A DNA stretch of 64,000 bases, from assembly GCA_034769895.1 (NCBI GenBank), contig CM068368.1:691253877-691317876 (forward strand), written 5' to 3'. The stretch comes from Magicicada septendecula (Eukaryota > Arthropoda > Insecta > Hemiptera > Cicadidae). Both the position numbers and the translations under genes were made by a program. The notes beneath the pieces are model-generated. The model saw only the letters and a program-made list of their open reading frames with translations, ran no database searches and was not told where the DNA came from. Positions 1 through 7,291 of the stretch are shown here, in pieces (position 1 is the stretch's first letter; each line of letters opens with the position of its first letter).

Positions 1-705
1 ATAAAATTCTCCCCTAACCTTCCTTACTAAACAGTAAATGTTTTACTAGAGTTTCGTTGGACTGGGTTTACTAAAAAGGTATTAATTTCCTTTCACTAAT
101 ATGGAATTTAGGCCTATAGATTCATTTACAACCATTATAACATTATTTGGTTTTTTTAACTTAATTTTCTTTTTTACCTGACCTACTGTACAATTAATTA
201 TTGGTTACATAGTTAATTACATGAATTTTAATTTACTGGTGGTTATTTGTTTTTATATTAATTAATTGGTTCTGGAACCCTTTATTAATTTATGACATAA
301 TTGTCAGAACTACTTGTTAGACTTGAAACACTGGTCACACTCCTGATCCAGTTTATAAACATTAATTAGAATAACAGTATTTTTCAATTTTATACAATAC
401 TGACAACTTAGTATAGTGCCTAACATTGGTAACTATACTGGGCTGTATAAAAACAAATCTAATATAAATATAAACATAATTATTGAATAAGTATTATTAT
501 CAAACAACATCATTTCATTTTTAACATATTCAACATACAATATAAATACTCTGTAGACCTTAACATGTCACAGTACAAAACAAACATTTCATTACATCCA
601 ATCATTCATTGGTCTGGCTCTTTTACATTTAATATTAGTCATTGACCCCTTTTTACTTGAGGTACTTCTCAAACACATGAACTATTGAACAACCTTAAGT
701 CAGGG

Positions 706-722
706 TATGGTCCTTGACCATA
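706..722. other. Perfect 7-bp stem, 3-nt loop inverted repeat near LTR 5' end
   Basis: Plus strand reads TATGGTC-CTT-GACCATA. It lies 55 to 71 bases inside the LTR 5' end and recurs at the same place in the other LTRs. It could be a protein-binding site in the U3 region or a transcript hairpin; nothing in the sequence decides which. Confidence 0.5.
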
Positions 723-759
723 TTTCATTCAATTTTTTATGTAACGGGGAACCTCAACT

Positions 760-775
760 ATGTTACGTTACATAA
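760..775. other. Near-palindrome at LTR 5' terminus
   Basis: TATGTTACGTTACATA is palindromic except for two mirrored mismatches around a central ACGT. It starts two bases inside the LTR edge and is present in every unit. It could contribute to integrase recognition of the LTR end or bind a host factor; both are inference. Confidence 0.4.
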
Positions 776-777
776 CA

Positions 778-787
778 CCCCCCCTTC
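778..787 (-). other. Polypurine tract (PPT), unit 1
   Basis: On the minus strand this is GAAGGGGGGG followed at once by TGTTATG, the expected arrangement for the primer of plus-strand DNA synthesis in an LTR retroelement. It is the only long G-run in the unit and is the main evidence for where the LTR starts. Confidence 0.6.
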
Positions 788-1084
788 GAAATAAGTTTAT
801 TTTGGTATAAACAAAGTTTAGCAAGAAATAAACTCCTAACTTGTATTTGGCCAAACTGGTTTCCTATTTATGGTACTTTTATATTTCATAATTATCCGTT
901 ATATTATTATCATTTCTTCGTTCCTTCTTAAAATCAATTATTTCCCAAGTTTAAATCTTATTTCTATAATCATTCTTGTGACATTCTTTATTAATTATAC
1001 ATTTTGGATCTGGTTTTATTTAATTCTCTATATTTATTTGTGAGTTTTCCCTCTAATATTTAATTTTCCTAAACCTCCCTAACA

Positions 1085-1168
1085 TTATAACTGGAATCGA
1101 ATCGGTGGTGCTCTATCGGCTAACCAATTACCGTAGTCCGTTACATACTTTCTGGGATCAGAGGAACA
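1085..1168 (-). other. Short coding-like open stretch without ATG
   Basis: Twenty-seven sense codons run between a TGA and a TAA on the minus strand, with mixed, non-lysine-biased residues (for example KYVTDYGNWLADRAPP). It lies in a locally GC-richer island and overlaps, in another frame, the end of the small ORF at 1158-1280. It may be the remnant of a decayed ORF or an exon of a spliced product, or it may be open by chance. It recurs in all units. Confidence 0.25.
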
Positions 1169-1182
1169 TCATCTCTGCCCAG
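1152..1182. other. Imperfect hairpin, 10-bp stem with 2-nt bulge
   Basis: CTGGG-AT-CAGAG pairs with CTCTG-CCCAG around a 9-nt loop. The copy recurs in each unit at the equivalent place. No RNA family is recognised. Confidence 0.45.
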
Positions 1183-1280
1183 TCAAATGATTGCTGGAAT
1201 ATTCTACAGTCAATCTTCATTAATAAACCTCGTAAGGTAGTCATCATGTGACCTTCAATAAAATAATAAATAACAATCAT
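1158..1280 (-). CDS. Small ORF of 40 codons, possible remnant
   Basis: An ATG-initiated minus-strand frame of 40 residues ends at TGA. Its second half has a balanced composition (residues such as IDCRIFQQSFDWAEMM), unlike the A-rich, lysine-rich frames nearby. It sits downstream of the 435-aa ORF, where an additional retroelement gene or a pol remnant might be expected. I do not recognise a family, and a frame this short can be open by chance. The neighbouring stretch at 1085-1168 continues the open character in another frame, which would fit a frameshifted remnant. Confidence 0.2.
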   Translation of the reverse strand: MIVIYYFIEGHMMTTLRGLLMKIDCRIFQQSFDWAEMMFL

Positions 1281-1704
1281 ATTCTAGGGATTATTCACTG
1301 TACTTTAACTCAGATCATATTATTTCTTCATATTAATTCTTCCTTCTATGATACACTTTTTCTCTCCAATACTTGGCTATTTTATTGACATTTATTAATT
1401 GGTTTTTTTACGGATAATTCTTAAATATTTGTTTTTTTTTCTTTTCTTTTGATCCTTTTGAGGGTTTCTATTTTGGCTTCTTCATTCTCTTATCTTCATT
1501 GGCTCATATTCCTTTGTGATCAATACAGCTGGTTATGAGATTTTGGTCAGTACTATACATTACATTATGTAGTTATATTCTTCTGGCACAATCATTATTA
1601 TTTCTTTTACATTCTAAATTATATTTCTCACTATTATGTTATATTAGATAAACTCATTTCGTCTTTTGGTTTTGATGATTTTTTATTAGGTTGAATCAGT
1701 GTTA

Positions 1705-1719
1705 TTTTTTTTTTTTTTT
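1705..1719. repeat. Homopolymer T15 (poly-A on minus strand)
   Basis: The run length counted unit by unit is 15, 15, 14, 15, 14, 15, 13, 16, 16, 14, 14, 14 for units 1 to 12. It marks slippage after amplification. Units 8 and 9 share the longest form. Confidence 0.9.
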
Positions 1720-1755
1720 CATATTAGTTTAATGCAATTTCTTCTAAATTGTATA

Positions 1756-1953
1756 GTAAGGTGTTCTTACTTATTTTTCGACTTTGGTTGTTTTTTTTAT
1801 CTTCAAAATTCTCTTTCTTATATACCTCATAAATTGTTTTCTTAGATACTTGTTTGTAAGTTGATCTTACTTCATTTTTTGAATTTTGGGGTTTTAGTCT
1901 CTTCACTTTAAATTATACTGTTTCTGAATAATTATTGAGTAAGTTGTTCTTAC
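1756..1953. repeat. Triplicated GTAAG-N5-CTTAC hairpin block, unit 1
   Basis: Three 15-nt inverted repeats lie at 1756-1770, 1856-1870 and 1939-1953, with loops GTGTT, TTGAT and TTGTT on the plus strand. Each is accompanied by a similar AATTTTGGG/AAATTCTC-type flank, so the block looks like a diverged three-copy tandem repeat of about 80-100 bp. The 5-bp arms are identical in all three while the spacer and flanks have changed. Confidence 0.75.
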
Positions 1954-2050
1954 AGTTTCTTTAGAATTTTGGGTTTTTATTTACAATGGGTTGCTTGGTC
2001 CTGTATCCATAAAATCCGTCCCTTTTCATTATATTCTGTTTGGAATCTAT

Positions 2051-3358
2051 TTAACCGTGGTCCATTATTTCCTCTATACTGGTTGTTCGGGTCTCTCTAG
2101 TGTATAGAGTTATTTCTGTCCTTGTGACATATCTCACTATCAGGTAGTTCCGCCATTTTGTTGTTATAAAACTTTCATTCATGCTGAAGTCTACCATCGT
2201 TTTTCGAGCTGATTCTTCTGCACAGTTTCTTAATTGTCCAAATGGTTCATACATAATTTCCAGAAGTCCTCCATGCTCCTTAGTTAGTTTTGGCCTTTTT
2301 GGTCCTTCTAGTCCATCTGGGAATTCAAGTATGGTTCGTTTAAAGTTTCTCACTTGCCTTACTTCTCTGTTTTCCGTAATTGGTCTATTATGTAGCTGAA
2401 CCAACCCCCTTTTAATCATTTCCAATTCTTCCCTTGTATTCATTAATTTCCTTTGACGTGTTTGCCTTATTTTCTTGATATTCTCTTTCCTGGTTTGGAT
2501 ATTCTCTTTGTTCTTTCTATTTTTATTTTTAGATGGCTCTGCATTTTGGTCTTCTTTAATTTCTGTTTCCTTTCTCCCTTCAGAAGTGGTTTTTAGTGTT
2601 TCATTCATTTTCTTGAAACGTTCTATCCACTGTCCAAGTTGTTGTCGCTCCTTATCACTCATTTTCCTATCATATTCTTCGATTACCTTACCGAATTTTT
2701 TAAAAAACTTGTCCCTCCATTCCTCAAAGCTTTCCTCCTTCTTTTGTTCTGGTATTTGCTTCTGTTGCTTCACTTTGACTATTTTTACTTCTTTTTGTAC
2801 ATTGGGTTGTTCTATCTTTTTATTATTTGGCATCTCTCTAAATCCTTCTATTTGATTATGTTTCTTCCTCCAGTGACACATATCTTCTCGGGATAGTTCA
2901 AACATCACCCTGATCCATTCCCTTAATTCTGTGTTTTCTGTTTGTATTGGGTTTTCAGGTGGTCTTATTTCTCGTTTCCATTGTTCATAGTCTTCCTGAG
3001 TATATTGTTCTGTCACTTGGGCGTATACTCCTGTTCTTTCGGTTTTCATTTGTTCTTCATTATCGTCCCATCTTTCCCAATCTTCTTCAGTCATCCTTTC
3101 CACCTTGTTATCGTCTTTTTCGTTATTCGTCCCAATAGTCTTTTCTTTATTACACCTGGCATCTAACTCCCACATTTCATCATAAATGTCTCTCAAAGTC
3201 ATTTTGCCGTTTGGTGTTCCCATTGCATTCGCGCGACTCATTTGCGCTCCTTCGTGATCGGTGGCGTTCTTGTTAATATACTCCATATCCTTGCTGAATG
3301 TTTTAAATAGCGCCGTCATCCATTCCGCGTAGCTTAGTCGTCTTTCTTGTTCGGGCAT
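2051..3358 (-). CDS. Unrecognised 435-aa protein in gag position, unit 1 (intact)
   Basis: The start is the first ATG of the frame, at 3358-3356, in context AAAATG with A at -3. The frame stays open upstream to a TAG at 3484-3482, but without an ATG. No family is recognised. Visible features in ATG numbering: three copies of an EW-x4-F motif of ~20 residues beginning near W13, W148 and W214; two acidic aromatic motifs, EEDWERW (91-97) and QEDYEQW (121-127); a lysine/arginine-rich tract (~277-304) that could bind nucleic acid; a C-terminal part with more beta-type residues. No signal peptide, membrane helix, CCHC knuckle, protease or reverse transcriptase motif is seen. It is the only long ORF after the primer-binding-like site, so a capsid/Gag role is inferred from position alone. 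Units 1, 3, 4 and 5 encode the same protein. Confidence 0.6.
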   Translation of the reverse strand: MPEQERRLSYAEWMTALFKTFSKDMEYINKNATDHEGAQMSRANAMGTPNGKMTLRDIYDEMWELDARCNKEKTIGTNNEKDDNKVERMTEEDWERWDDNEEQMKTERTGVYAQVTEQYTQEDYEQWKREIRPPENPIQTENTELREWIRVMFELSREDMCHWRKKHNQIEGFREMPNNKKIEQPNVQKEVKIVKVKQQKQIPEQKKEESFEEWRDKFFKKFGKVIEEYDRKMSDKERQQLGQWIERFKKMNETLKTTSEGRKETEIKEDQNAEPSKNKNRKNKENIQTRKENIKKIRQTRQRKLMNTREELEMIKRGLVQLHNRPITENREVRQVRNFKRTILEFPDGLEGPKRPKLTKEHGGLLEIMYEPFGQLRNCAEESARKTMVDFSMNESFITTKWRNYLIVRYVTRTEITLYTRETRTTSIEEIMDHG

Positions 3359-3486
3359 TTTCGTTATTCGTAACGTAATTTCGTTATTCGTAATTTCGTT
3401 CGTAAGCTCTTTATTGCATTCCTGTGCCTCTAATGGTTGCCTGCTCAAGTTAAGTAACAAATAATATGATTTTTTACTTAACTAAA

Positions 3487-3505
3487 GCCCACTCGTTGAG
3501 CGCCA
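3487..3505 (-). other. Primer-binding-site-like sequence, unit 1
   Basis: Minus strand TGGCGCTCAACGAGTGGGC starts three bases (AAT) after the TTATTACA end of the LTR. It begins with TGG, complementary to a tRNA CCA tail, and resembles the tRNA-Lys1,2 type site (TGGCGCCCAACGTGGGGC), with a C-to-T change and differences after CAACG. Which tRNA it would pair with in this host is unknown. Confidence 0.55.
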
Positions 3506-4541
3506 ATTTGTAATAAACTACGTATGGTGAGTCCTTCTTTGATCAGTCCCCCTCGTAGGAGTCGTCAATTTGTTATGGAATAAGTATGTTAGGTACTAGC
3601 GGTGAACCGTCCGTCTTATTCAAACCCCACTGTTGTAACCAATTTTGTAGAGAACTACTTGTTAATTATGTGAGGATGTATGTTATAGTATATACTGCAC
3701 GATGGAAACGTCAAATTGTAAAGAAATCTTGTCTATGGGTGTAATTAGTTATAAGAGACTCCTGTGTAACAAATGCCAAGTAATACGTTGTAGGTGGCGA
3801 TTCGTAACAATTAAAATGCTGTTACCTGGTTTAATTAATATGTTATTAACTAATATACCTTTCGGTTGTGACCGGTGAAACCCTCAGAACATAGATTATT
3901 AAGTCAACAAAATTAGAATAATGTTCCTGAATTTATAATGGTATTATTCTATAGACTTAACTTAGTTCTCAGTGGTTGTTTAATATGAGCAATATATATG
4001 GAGTATTTACTGAATGTAAGTGGTATTTGTTTCAACCCTAGTCACTCAATGATAAAAATTTCATTCAAATTTAGTATTAAAAAACCAGTTAGTTCAGCAA
4101 TCTCCCGTCCCACCAGCTGCAAATTTTAAGCGGTGTTACTAGAAATAAGTGTACTTATAGGTTAGTTATTCGGAGTGTTTGTATCAATCTGTTTATAAAT
4201 TATTACACCAACTACATATAGTATTTTCTCTGCAATGACTAAAACGTTATCTCATACAACAAATGTACTTTATTTATTTTTCTCTGATATTTAACAAGTT
4301 ACGTTGTCTCAGACAAACAATAAGACGATCCAATCGACTATCCCAACATATATCGATTCTTAATTATTCAAACTCTAAATAACATATACTCTTGAAAATA
4401 ATGACAAATATTTCTTATCCCAGGGTTCGTATAGTTCTTTGAACCATTAGTAAGGCCAGGTAAAATACATAATTAAGGTTGTTCAATTTACAAAATAATA
4501 TTATTTACTTAAATTACAATGGAATGAAAATAAGTTGTTTT

Positions 4542-4682
4542 TTACCAAACCGACGAAACTTCGGCTGGCGGTGAACGTTTGTCAACAGTGTATTTGGCCA
4601 AAATGCGGGTTATCTCGTCTTCCTCCAGTGGAACTGCTCTGATTTTCAATAAAATTGATGATGGTGTGTACTTGGTAAATCC
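4542..4682 (-). other. Coding-like open stretch inside LTR (46 codons, no ATG)
   Basis: Between a TGA and a TAA the minus strand has 46 sense codons of protein-like composition, including VPLEEDEITRILAKYTVDKR and ending in a TAA. It lies in a locally less AT-rich island of the LTR and the island recurs in all complete LTRs. No family is recognised. It may be a captured host coding fragment or remnant of an old ORF. Confidence 0.3.
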
Positions 4683-4701
4683 TCAGGAGATCTTCTGGCT
4701 T

Positions 4702-4872
4702 CTATTCTTCTTTTGCGGTCTTCACAATTCTTGGTCCCAGTGAATTGGAATTAGGATAGCTTCTGCTGCTAATGAAGGTTATTTCGTCCAACCGAGTCTT
4801 CTGTATTTCCAATAATCCCGTTAATTCAGGTTTTAACTCTTTACTGGTCTTCGATTTATAGCATGAAATGGT
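4702..4872 (-). other. Coding-like open stretch inside LTR (56 codons, no ATG)
   Basis: Fifty-six sense codons on the minus strand lie between TAA and TAG, with varied residues such as KPELTGLLEIQKTRLDEITF. It lies immediately upstream of the open stretch at 4542-4682, in a different frame, as expected of one decayed coding segment with indels. Chance openness in a GC-richer patch is the alternative. Confidence 0.3.
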
Positions 4873-5045
4873 TTAATACCAAATTCAGCGGAATTATTTA
4901 GTGAATGAGGTGAGATGCTTTCAATTCTCTTTTATTGTATTCATTGATAATTTAGAGGGTTATTTAATTTGTATGATTCATTAACATTCAAGTATAATTG
5001 TTTTGCAAAAATGCTTTTTCAATTTGGATATATATTTTCTTTATA

Positions 5046-5051
5046 TTTATT
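5046..5051 (-). promoter_or_regulatory. Possible polyadenylation signal AATAAA in LTR
   Basis: It lies about 80 bases downstream of the candidate TATA box on the minus strand, giving a TATA - start - AATAAA order typical of LTRs with a short R region. The surrounding DNA is so AT-rich that the motif could be fortuitous. Confidence 0.2.
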
Positions 5052-5131
5052 CATATATTTTAAACATATCGGTCCATCTCAATCTAATAGCTTGTAACAA
5101 TCAGAACGAATTAATCCAAAATCAACAACTG

Positions 5132-5139
5132 CTTATATA
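5132..5139 (-). promoter_or_regulatory. Possible TATA box (TATATAAG) in LTR
   Basis: TATATAAG on the minus strand lies ~880 bases into the LTR. No convincing initiator follows at the expected distance. If real, the transcript leader before the ORF would be about 1.7 kb. The same site recurs in each complete LTR. Confidence 0.22.
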
Positions 5140-6019
5140 TCAGTTGCCTTAACAACCACGTTTTCTATATATCCTTGATATAGAATATTACTACTCCTTT
5201 CCAATAAAATACTCCATGCTTGGATTAATCTTGAATCACATAAAATTCTCCCCTAACCTTCCTTACTAAACAGTAAATGTTTTACTAGAGTTTCGTTGGA
5301 CTGGGTTTACTAAAAAGGTATTAATTTCCTTTCACTAATATGGAATTTAGGCCTATAGATTCATTTACAACCATTATAACATTATTTGGTTTTTTTAACT
5401 TAATTTTCTTTTTTACCTGACCTACTGTACAATTAATTATTGGTTACATAGTTAATTACATGAATTTTAATTTACTGGTGGTTATTTGTTTTTATATTAA
5501 TTAATTGGTTCTGGAACCCTTTATTAATTTATGACATAATTGTCAGAACTACTTGTTAGACTTGAAACACTGGTCACACTCCTGATCCAGTTTATAAACA
5601 TTAATTAGAATAACAGTATTTTTCAATTTTATACAATACTGACAACTTAGTATAGTGCCTAACATTGGTAACTATACTGGGCTGTATAAAAACAAATCTA
5701 ATATAAATATAAACATAATTATTGAATAAGTATTATTATCAAACAACATCATTTCATTTTTAACATATTCAACATACAATATAAATACTCTGTAGACCTT
5801 AACATGTCACAGTACAAAACAAACATTTCATTACATCCAATCATTCATTGGTCTGGCTCTTTTACATTTAATATTAGTCATTGACCCCTTTTTACTTGAG
5901 GTACTTCTCAAACACATGAACTATTGAACAACCTTAAGTCAGGGTATGGTCCTTGACCATATTTCATTCAATTTTTTATGTAATGTTGGGGAACCTCAAC
6001 TATGTTACGTTACATAACA

Positions 6020-6029
6020 CCCCCCCTTC
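6020..6029 (-). other. PPT, unit 2
   Basis: Seven G then TGTTATG on the minus strand. Confidence 0.6.
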
Positions 6030-7291
6030 GAAATAAGTTTATTTTAGTATAAACAAAGTTTAGCAAGAAATAAACTCCTAACTTGTATTTGGCCAAACTG
6101 GTTTCCTATTTATGGTACTTTTATATTTCATAATTATCCGTTATATTATTATCATTTCTTCGTTCCTTCTTAAAATCAATTATTTCCCAAGTTTAAATCT
6201 TATTTCTATAATCATTCTTGTGATATTCTTTATTAATTATACATTTTGGATCTGGTTTTATTTAATTCTCTATATTTATTTGTGAGTTTTCCCTCTAATA
6301 TTTAATTTTCCTAAACCTCCCTAACATTATAACTGGAATCGAATCGGTGGTGCTCTATCGGCTAACCAATTACCGTAGTCCGTTACATACTTTCTGGGAT
6401 CAGAGGAACATCATCTCTGCCCAGTCAAATGATTGCTGGAATATTCTACAGTCAATCTTCATTAATAAACCTCGTAAGGTAGTCATCATGTGACCTTCAA
6501 TAAAATAATAAATAACAATCATATTCTAGGGATTATTCACTGTACTTTAACTCAGATCATATTATTTCTTCATATTAATTCTTCCTTCTATGATACACTT
6601 TTTCTCTCAAATACTTGGCTATTTTATTGACATTTATTAATTGGTTTTTTTACGGATAATTCTTAAATATTTGTTTTTTTTTCTTTTCTTGTGATCCTTT
6701 TGAGGGTTCCATTTTGGCTTCTTCATTCTCTTATCTTCATTGGCTCATATTCCTTTGTGATCAATACAGCTGGTTATGAGATTTTGGTCAGTACTATACA
6801 TTACATTATGTAGTTATATTCTTCTGGCACAATCATTATTATTTCTTTTACATTCTAAATTATATTTCTCACTATTATGTTATATTAGATAAACTCATTT
6901 CGTCTTTTGGTTTTGATGATTTTTTATTAGGTTGAATCAGTGTTATTTTTTTTTTTTTTTCATATTAGTTTAATGCAATTTCTTCTAAATTGTATAGTAA
7001 GGTGTTCTTACTTATTTTTCGACTTTGGTTGTTTTTTTTATCTTCAAAATTCTCTTTCTTATATACCTCATAAATTGTTTTCTTAGATACTTGTTTGTAA
7101 GTTGATCTTACTTCATTTTTTGAATTTTGGGGTTTTAGTCTCTTCACTTTAAATTATACTGTTTCTGAATAATTATTGAGTAAGTTGTTCTTACAGTTTC
7201 TTTAGAATTTTGGGTTTTTATTTACAATGGGTTGCTTGGTCCTGTATCCATAAAATCCGTCCCTTTTCATTATATTCTGTTTGGAATCTAT
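6030..7291 (-). other. 3' non-coding internal segment, unit 2
   Basis: Hairpin trio at 6997, 7097 and 7180 (15 nt each); T15 run. Shares with unit 3 the variants TTTTAGTATAAAC near 6050 and CTCAAATACTT near 6606. The minus strand at 6637-6801 has an ATG-led frame broken by one TGA, basic in its second half. Confidence 0.6.
6637..6801 (-). other. Short basic open frame with one internal TGA
   Basis: The minus-strand frame opens at ATG 6801, meets TGA after 18 codons, then stays open for 35 codons to TAA. The second part is very lysine/arginine-rich (for example KKPKWNPQKDHKKRKKNK). A-rich DNA gives lysine-rich frames by chance, and units 1 and 5 carry a different form with an extra TAG here, so a functional product is doubtful. 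Confidence 0.15.

Larger units (their letters stand above)
1..777 (-). repeat. Candidate LTR, 5' part only (cut by window edge)
   Basis: This holds the first ~777 bases of an LTR read on the minus strand. The LTR begins at 777 with TGTTATG directly after the G-run of the polypurine tract. This copy lacks a GTT near 745 (reads TAACGGGG on the plus strand, where most copies have TAACGTTGGGG); the LTRs ending at 26925 and 32163 share this form. Confidence 0.6.
788..2050 (-). other. 3' non-coding internal segment, unit 1
   Basis: Between the ORF stop and the PPT no complete gene is visible. The segment holds three GTAAG-N5-CTTAC hairpins (1756-1770, 1856-1870, 1939-1953) inside diverged ~80-100 bp direct repeats, a T15 run (1705-1719), an imperfect hairpin at 1152-1182, and short coding-like stretches on the minus strand (1158-1280 and 1085-1168). 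A minus-strand frame of about 60 codons over the hairpin repeats has no ATG. The T-run length and the patch around 1450-1475 vary between units; unit 5 shares unit 1's form of that patch. Confidence 0.6.
3509..6019 (-). repeat. Candidate LTR, first complete copy (2511 bp)
   Basis: The LTR runs on the minus strand from TGTTATG (6019) to TTATTACA (3509), giving TG...CA ends between the PPT and the PBS-like site. It is long for an LTR. Inside it are a possible TATA box (5132-5139), an AATAAA (5046-5051) and a GC-richer island with coding-like stretches (4542-4872). This copy and the next (8750-11260) share three variants near 3676, 4728 and 4771 that later copies lack. The 5' end reads TAATGTTGGGG, also shared with the next copy. 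Elsewhere it is AT-rich with no gene seen. Confidence 0.6.

Noticed and set aside
1093-1140. tRNA-like B-box (GATTCGATTCC) with an A-box-like TTAGCCGATAGAGC on the minus strand
   Set aside because: The two boxes are about 13 bases apart, too close for a tRNA or tRNA-derived SINE head, and no acceptor stem can be formed.
1724-1906. Sixty-codon minus-strand open frame over the hairpin trio
   Set aside because: It has no ATG anywhere (a GTG would be needed), is lysine-rich from A-rich DNA, overlaps diverged direct repeats and is broken in unit 11. Not called as a gene.
2181-3166. Several plus-strand ORFs of 63-126 codons opposite the long ORF (repeated in every unit)
   Set aside because: They are antisense shadows of the 435-aa ORF: phenylalanine/leucine-rich because the coding strand is rich in lysine and glutamate. 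Apparent membrane-protein character is an artefact.
3359-3460. Extension of the 435-aa protein to 469 residues from a TTG
   Set aside because: TTG is not a usual eukaryotic start; the first ATG at 3358 has a good AAAATG context. The upstream frame is open but unsupported as coding.
3509-3809. A short 301-bp LTR (TGTTACG...TTATTACA) ending at the same PBS
   Set aside because: It has TG...CA ends, but the bases before TGTTACG on the minus strand are not purine-rich, whereas the GAAGGGGGGG tract at 778-787 directly precedes another TGTTA. The longer LTR fits better.
4090-4180. Coding-like stretch near 4090-4130 on the minus strand (LVGREIAELTG)
   Set aside because: The opposite strand is also open over the same GC-richer patch, so openness is explained by composition; too short to support.
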